Shown here: positions 31,034 through 33,162 of the stretch, piece by piece
How the letters are laid out: every line of letters starts with the position of its first letter
Position numbering within the stretch: the first letter of the stretch is position 1
Assembly: GCA_021806135.1 (NCBI GenBank)
Contig: JAJZYB010000022.1
Span: 1-33,162 of the forward strand
Origin: Thermoplasmata archaeon
GTDB lineage: Archaea; Thermoplasmatota; Thermoplasmata; Lutacidiplasmatales; UBA184
Direction: 5' to 3'
Length of the DNA stretch: 33,162 nt
The notes under the pieces: generated by a model
Databases searched by the model: none
What the model was told of the DNA's origin: nothing
The model's input: the letters and a program-made list of their open reading frames with translations, nothing else
Program-made: the position numbers and the translations under genes

Positions 31034-32386
31034 TCAGATCCCCCCCAGCTTCTGGAACTCCCGGAGGAGGACTGTGGCATACTCTCCCTTCTCCAGGGCG
31101 AACGTCATCTCCACGGTCCGAGTCCCGTCCGGGCCGGGCTGCGTCCGCGCCTGGCCCCCCGGGAAGAGGACCAGGGGCAGGGGTGCGAGGAGGGCCCGGA
31201 AGGTCCCCTTGCTCCTCAGGTCCGGGGTCCGGGGAAGGCGGAAGTCTGCCCGGCTGATGCCCTCCTCCTCCAAGAGACGCTCGAAGATCTCGCCGGGCTC
31301 GCCGGAAGGCTCCGGGGTGTCCGTGCCGACCAGCGGCCCGGCGACCCGGGACCGTCCGGAGGAGACGAACCGTTCCATCTCTGCGAGGTTGTCCGCGGTC
31401 ACGGGGAGAGTAGGGAACCCGGCGTCCAGCCCATCCGCCGCCAACCGCTGTACCCGGTCCCCCGGGACCGGACGATGGAGCGGCAACCCGGCCCGGAAGC
31501 GTCGGGAAAGCAGCCGGTTGAACAGGAAGCTCTGATAGGCGTGCACGAAGAGGGTCCTGAGGCCCCGGGGGAGCGCCCGGAAGGCGCCCACCGCGTCGCG
31601 ACCACGCTCCAGCTTCTCCAGGAGGATCCGTTCGAAGGTGAAGGCCGGCGGAAAGGCCCGGAGAGCGGCCGAGGTGTCGTGCGTCTCCTGGTACGCCGCA
31701 CGGAAGGACTCGGACCCTGACGGGGAGCCCGCCGGAAGCCAGCTGAGGTAGGTCTCCACCGCCTCCTCCACCGAACCGCGGACGAGCGCCTTCCCCACCC
31801 AATGGGTCATGGGCCGGGCCTCTCCGAAGCGTTGGGGACCGAAGAGATTGGGGAAACCCCCGTGGGCCCGGAGGTCGCCCTCGATCGCCTGGAGCCGCGG
31901 CTCCAGCGCGCCGGTCTCCTCCCGAAGCCCCCGGAGGCGAAGGCGAAAGCGGTTCCCATAGAGGGCGCCCAAGGTGACGGGATCCCTCGCCCGGTAGGCC
32001 TCGAGGAGCGTCACCCCGCTCAACTCGAAGGAGGGGAGCCCCGGTTGCGGCCAAGGCAGGGAGAAGAGCTGGGTGGTGATCGCCCGTCGGTCCTTGGTCC
32101 CGGCGTATCCGATCGACCCGGGAGGAAGACCCAATGCCCGGGTCATGCGGGCGATGAGGGTGTTCTGTTCCACGTCGAGGGCGCGGATCCGGACCACCAC
32201 GTAGCGGCCCGAAGCATCGGGCATGGGATAACGGGAGATCTCGTCCACCTGGAAGTCCTCCACCTCGTCCCGGAGCCTCCCTCCGACCCCTGGGGAGGGG
32301 CTCAGGTAGAACTCCATCCCGCAGGCCCGGTCCTGGTCGGGGGGCTCGATGCGGGGGGGAAGAGGGCGGGGTTCCGGTCCGCTCAC
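31034..32386 (-). CDS. truD: tRNA pseudouridine synthase D (TruD)
   Basis: Converts uridine 13 of tRNA to pseudouridine. The 450-residue protein has the motif GYAGTKDRRAITTQ with catalytic Asp99, then the inserted TRUD domain (about 150-370). It also has NLFGPQRFG and the C-terminal LRTLFVHAYQSFLFN. GTG at 32386 was chosen because the conserved segment MEFYLSPSPGVGGRLR begins 23 codons inside and a TATA-like box sits about 29 nt upstream. An upstream stretch read in the same frame is not conserved. It begins the minus-strand block truD, KaiC-like pair, dinB. Confidence 0.94.
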   Translation of the reverse strand: MSGPEPRPLPPRIEPPDQDRACGMEFYLSPSPGVGGRLRDEVEDFQVDEISRYPMPDASGRYVVVRIRALDVEQNTLIARMTRALGLPPGSIGYAGTKDRRAITTQLFSLPWPQPGLPSFELSGVTLLEAYRARDPVTLGALYGNRFRLRLRGLREETGALEPRLQAIEGDLRAHGGFPNLFGPQRFGEARPMTHWVGKALVRGSVEEAVETYLSWLPAGSPSGSESFRAAYQETHDTSAALRAFPPAFTFERILLEKLERGRDAVGAFRALPRGLRTLFVHAYQSFLFNRLLSRRFRAGLPLHRPVPGDRVQRLAADGLDAGFPTLPVTADNLAEMERFVSSGRSRVAGPLVGTDTPEPSGEPGEIFERLLEEEGISRADFRLPRTPDLRSKGTFRALLAPLPLVLFPGGQARTQPGPDGTRTVEMTFALEKGEYATVLLREFQKLGGI

Positions 32387-32412
32387 GGCCCCTTCCCGTC
32401 CCCCAACAGAAT

Positions 32413-32418
32413 CATAAG
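32413..32418. promoter_or_regulatory. Shared TATA element between truD and a divergent membrane protein gene
   Basis: CATAAG, CTTATG on the other strand, is centred at 32415.5. That is exactly 29.5 nt from the truD GTG at 32386 and from the plus-strand ATG at 32445. The same symmetry is seen at 7222-7229. Confidence 0.5.
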
Positions 32419-32444
32419 GGTCTCCCCCCCCGTAGGGGTAGGTG

Positions 32445-33014
32445 ATGCCGGAGCGTCCGGTTCGGATCCCCAGGACCCCTCGAAGTCCCCAGGCGAACGA
32501 ATATACCGAGACCGCCGAGCCGGACCTCCCCCCCCGACGAGCTGGCGCGCCGACAGCGGAGGCCGTCTCCCCCTGGATCTCCAACCGGGGAGCGATCTCC
32601 AGGAGCGTTCGTCTCTTCTTCGCATTCCTGATCATCCCGGGGGCGCTCTGGGGCTTCTTCTTCCTGTTGGAACGGACCTCTCCCGACCCGGCGCTGCGGG
32701 CCGACCTCATCGGCCCTGCGGTCATGGGGGGCATCTGGCTCGCCATCACCGTCCTGGGGTTCGTCCTCACCCTCCGTCGGACCCCCCGGGCCTTCCACCT
32801 GACCGCACGTGGGGACCTCGTCTATCTCACCGTCTTCGGGTCGCAACGGATCCAACGGCTTGGCGATGGTGCCCGTCGGGTGATCCGGGAGCATTACTCC
32901 CCGAACCCGCTGAACCCCTCGGACGTGGACCTGGTGGAGATCATCGTGCCCGGCCTGCCCAGGTGCCTTTGGCTGGTGGAGTCCCAGTGGGTAGAGGAGA
33001 TCCTGCCCCGATGA
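32445..33014 (+). CDS. Two-TM protein with cytoplasmic domain, family unknown
   Basis: 189 residues. An N-terminal Pro/Arg-rich cytoplasmic stretch (1-55) is followed by two membrane helices (about 57-75 and 90-110). A C-terminal domain of about 75 residues reads as beta strands (FHLTARGDLVYLTVFGS, VDLVEIIVPGLPRCLWLVE) and could be a bacterial-PH-like domain, but I cannot name the family. ATG at 32445 was preferred over GTG at 32442 because it gives exact symmetry around the shared TATA box; the difference is one residue. It is followed by the end of an IS630 element. Confidence 0.6.
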   Translation: MPERPVRIPRTPRSPQANEYTETAEPDLPPRRAGAPTAEAVSPWISNRGAISRSVRLFFAFLIIPGALWGFFFLLERTSPDPALRADLIGPAVMGGIWLAITVLGFVLTLRRTPRAFHLTARGDLVYLTVFGSQRIQRLGDGARRVIREHYSPNPLNPSDVDLVEIIVPGLPRCLWLVESQWVEEILPR

Positions 33015-33043
33015 GGGGGGATCGGGTGTGCCGGGCTAGTGGG

Positions 33044-33062
33044 TCGCTACATAATTGAGCGA
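33044..33062. repeat. AT-rich inverted repeat near the IS630 element start
   Basis: TCGCT (33044-33048) and AGCGA (33058-33062) are inverted around 9 nt. With the following AT-rich TATA-like stretch it may mark the element's left end. The terminal repeat itself cannot be confirmed without the other end. Confidence 0.3.
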
Positions 33063-33095
33063 TAGTTTAAAGTGACCCTCGGATATGGGGCAGGC

Positions 33096-33162
33096 GTGCG
33101 TGTTGCCGCCCCTGTGACGCTGACGGAGGAGGAGCGCTCCCAGCTCGACTCCTGGGCACGGG
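33096..33162 (+). CDS. IS630-family transposase, N-terminus (cut by window edge)
   Basis: The first 22 codons begin at GTG 33096 and read VRVAAPVTLTEEERSQL and then DSWAR. This is the usual start of IS630 transposases before the helix-turn-helix. It aligns with the N-terminus of the transposase-derived gene at 16214 (MRSAPQIVLNESERAVLESW), so both come from the same family. A TATA-like TTTAAA lies about 27 nt upstream. The catalytic part is outside the window. Confidence 0.7.
   Translation, partial: MRVAAPVTLTEEERSQLDSWAR

Noticed and set aside
1-33162. CRISPR array, rRNA or tRNA genes
   Set aside because: No regularly spaced direct repeats and no tRNA T-arm or rRNA-like conserved stretches were seen in the gaps.

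Overview
The window is GC-rich genomic DNA from an archaeon. The information-processing genes are archaeal in type: aIF5B, a TFB with two cyclin repeats, an archaeal-type TruD, a Dpo4-like Y-family polymerase and KaiC/RadA-like ATPases. Many genes have a TATA-like box about 26-30 nt before the start codon and no leader. A thermoplasmatal (Thermoplasmatota) lineage fits the gene set, but that placement is inference.

Layout. 1-137 is the tail of an ISAzo13-type transposase. 139-5354 is a formate dehydrogenase module: mobA, a single-chain FdhA-like molybdoenzyme and fdhD. 5397-11583 is tetrapyrrole synthesis: a two-domain siroheme decarboxylase (AhbAB type) and a CbiX-like chelatase on the minus strand, then a tightly overlapping plus-strand operon of aldo/keto reductase, chlorite-dismutase/HemQ family protein, hemD, hemC and cobA. 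11749-15243 is a BtuFCD-type cobalamin or iron-chelate importer whose ATPase has an extra C-terminal domain. 15125-17308 holds two divergent DNA-binding proteins: an archaeal winged-helix regulator and a full-length IS630 transposase derivative with an altered active site.

17385-21365 is the most distinctive region. Two tandem TasA/AbpA-like secreted proteins share the same promoter architecture. They are followed by a SipW-type signal peptidase fused to a degenerate CPBP membrane domain and by a DUF5305-like membrane protein. I read this as a candidate archaeal extracellular filament or matrix locus.

21458-23016 is a sulfur-transfer pair: a two-domain rhodanese convergent with a GcvH-like/TusA-like fusion whose lipoylation Lys and CPxP motif are both altered. 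23142-25006 has a small winged-helix protein, TFB and a small membrane protein. 25019-32386 is a long minus-strand block: truD, a KaiC-like protein with a dead Walker A motif, an intact KaiC-like ATPase, a Dpo4-like polymerase, an alkaline-phosphatase-superfamily enzyme and infB. A two-TM protein (32445-33014) diverges from truD, and an IS630-family transposase starts at 33096 and runs off the end.

How the genes fit together. MobA and FdhD supply and sulfurate the molybdenum cofactor of the FdhA-like enzyme. HemC, HemD and CobA make precorrin-2, the CbiX-like protein could insert metal, AhbAB would decarboxylate siroheme, and the HemQ-family protein could finish heme from Fe-coproporphyrin. 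AhbC, AhbD and a precorrin-2 dehydrogenase are not in this window. No rRNA, tRNA or CRISPR array was seen.
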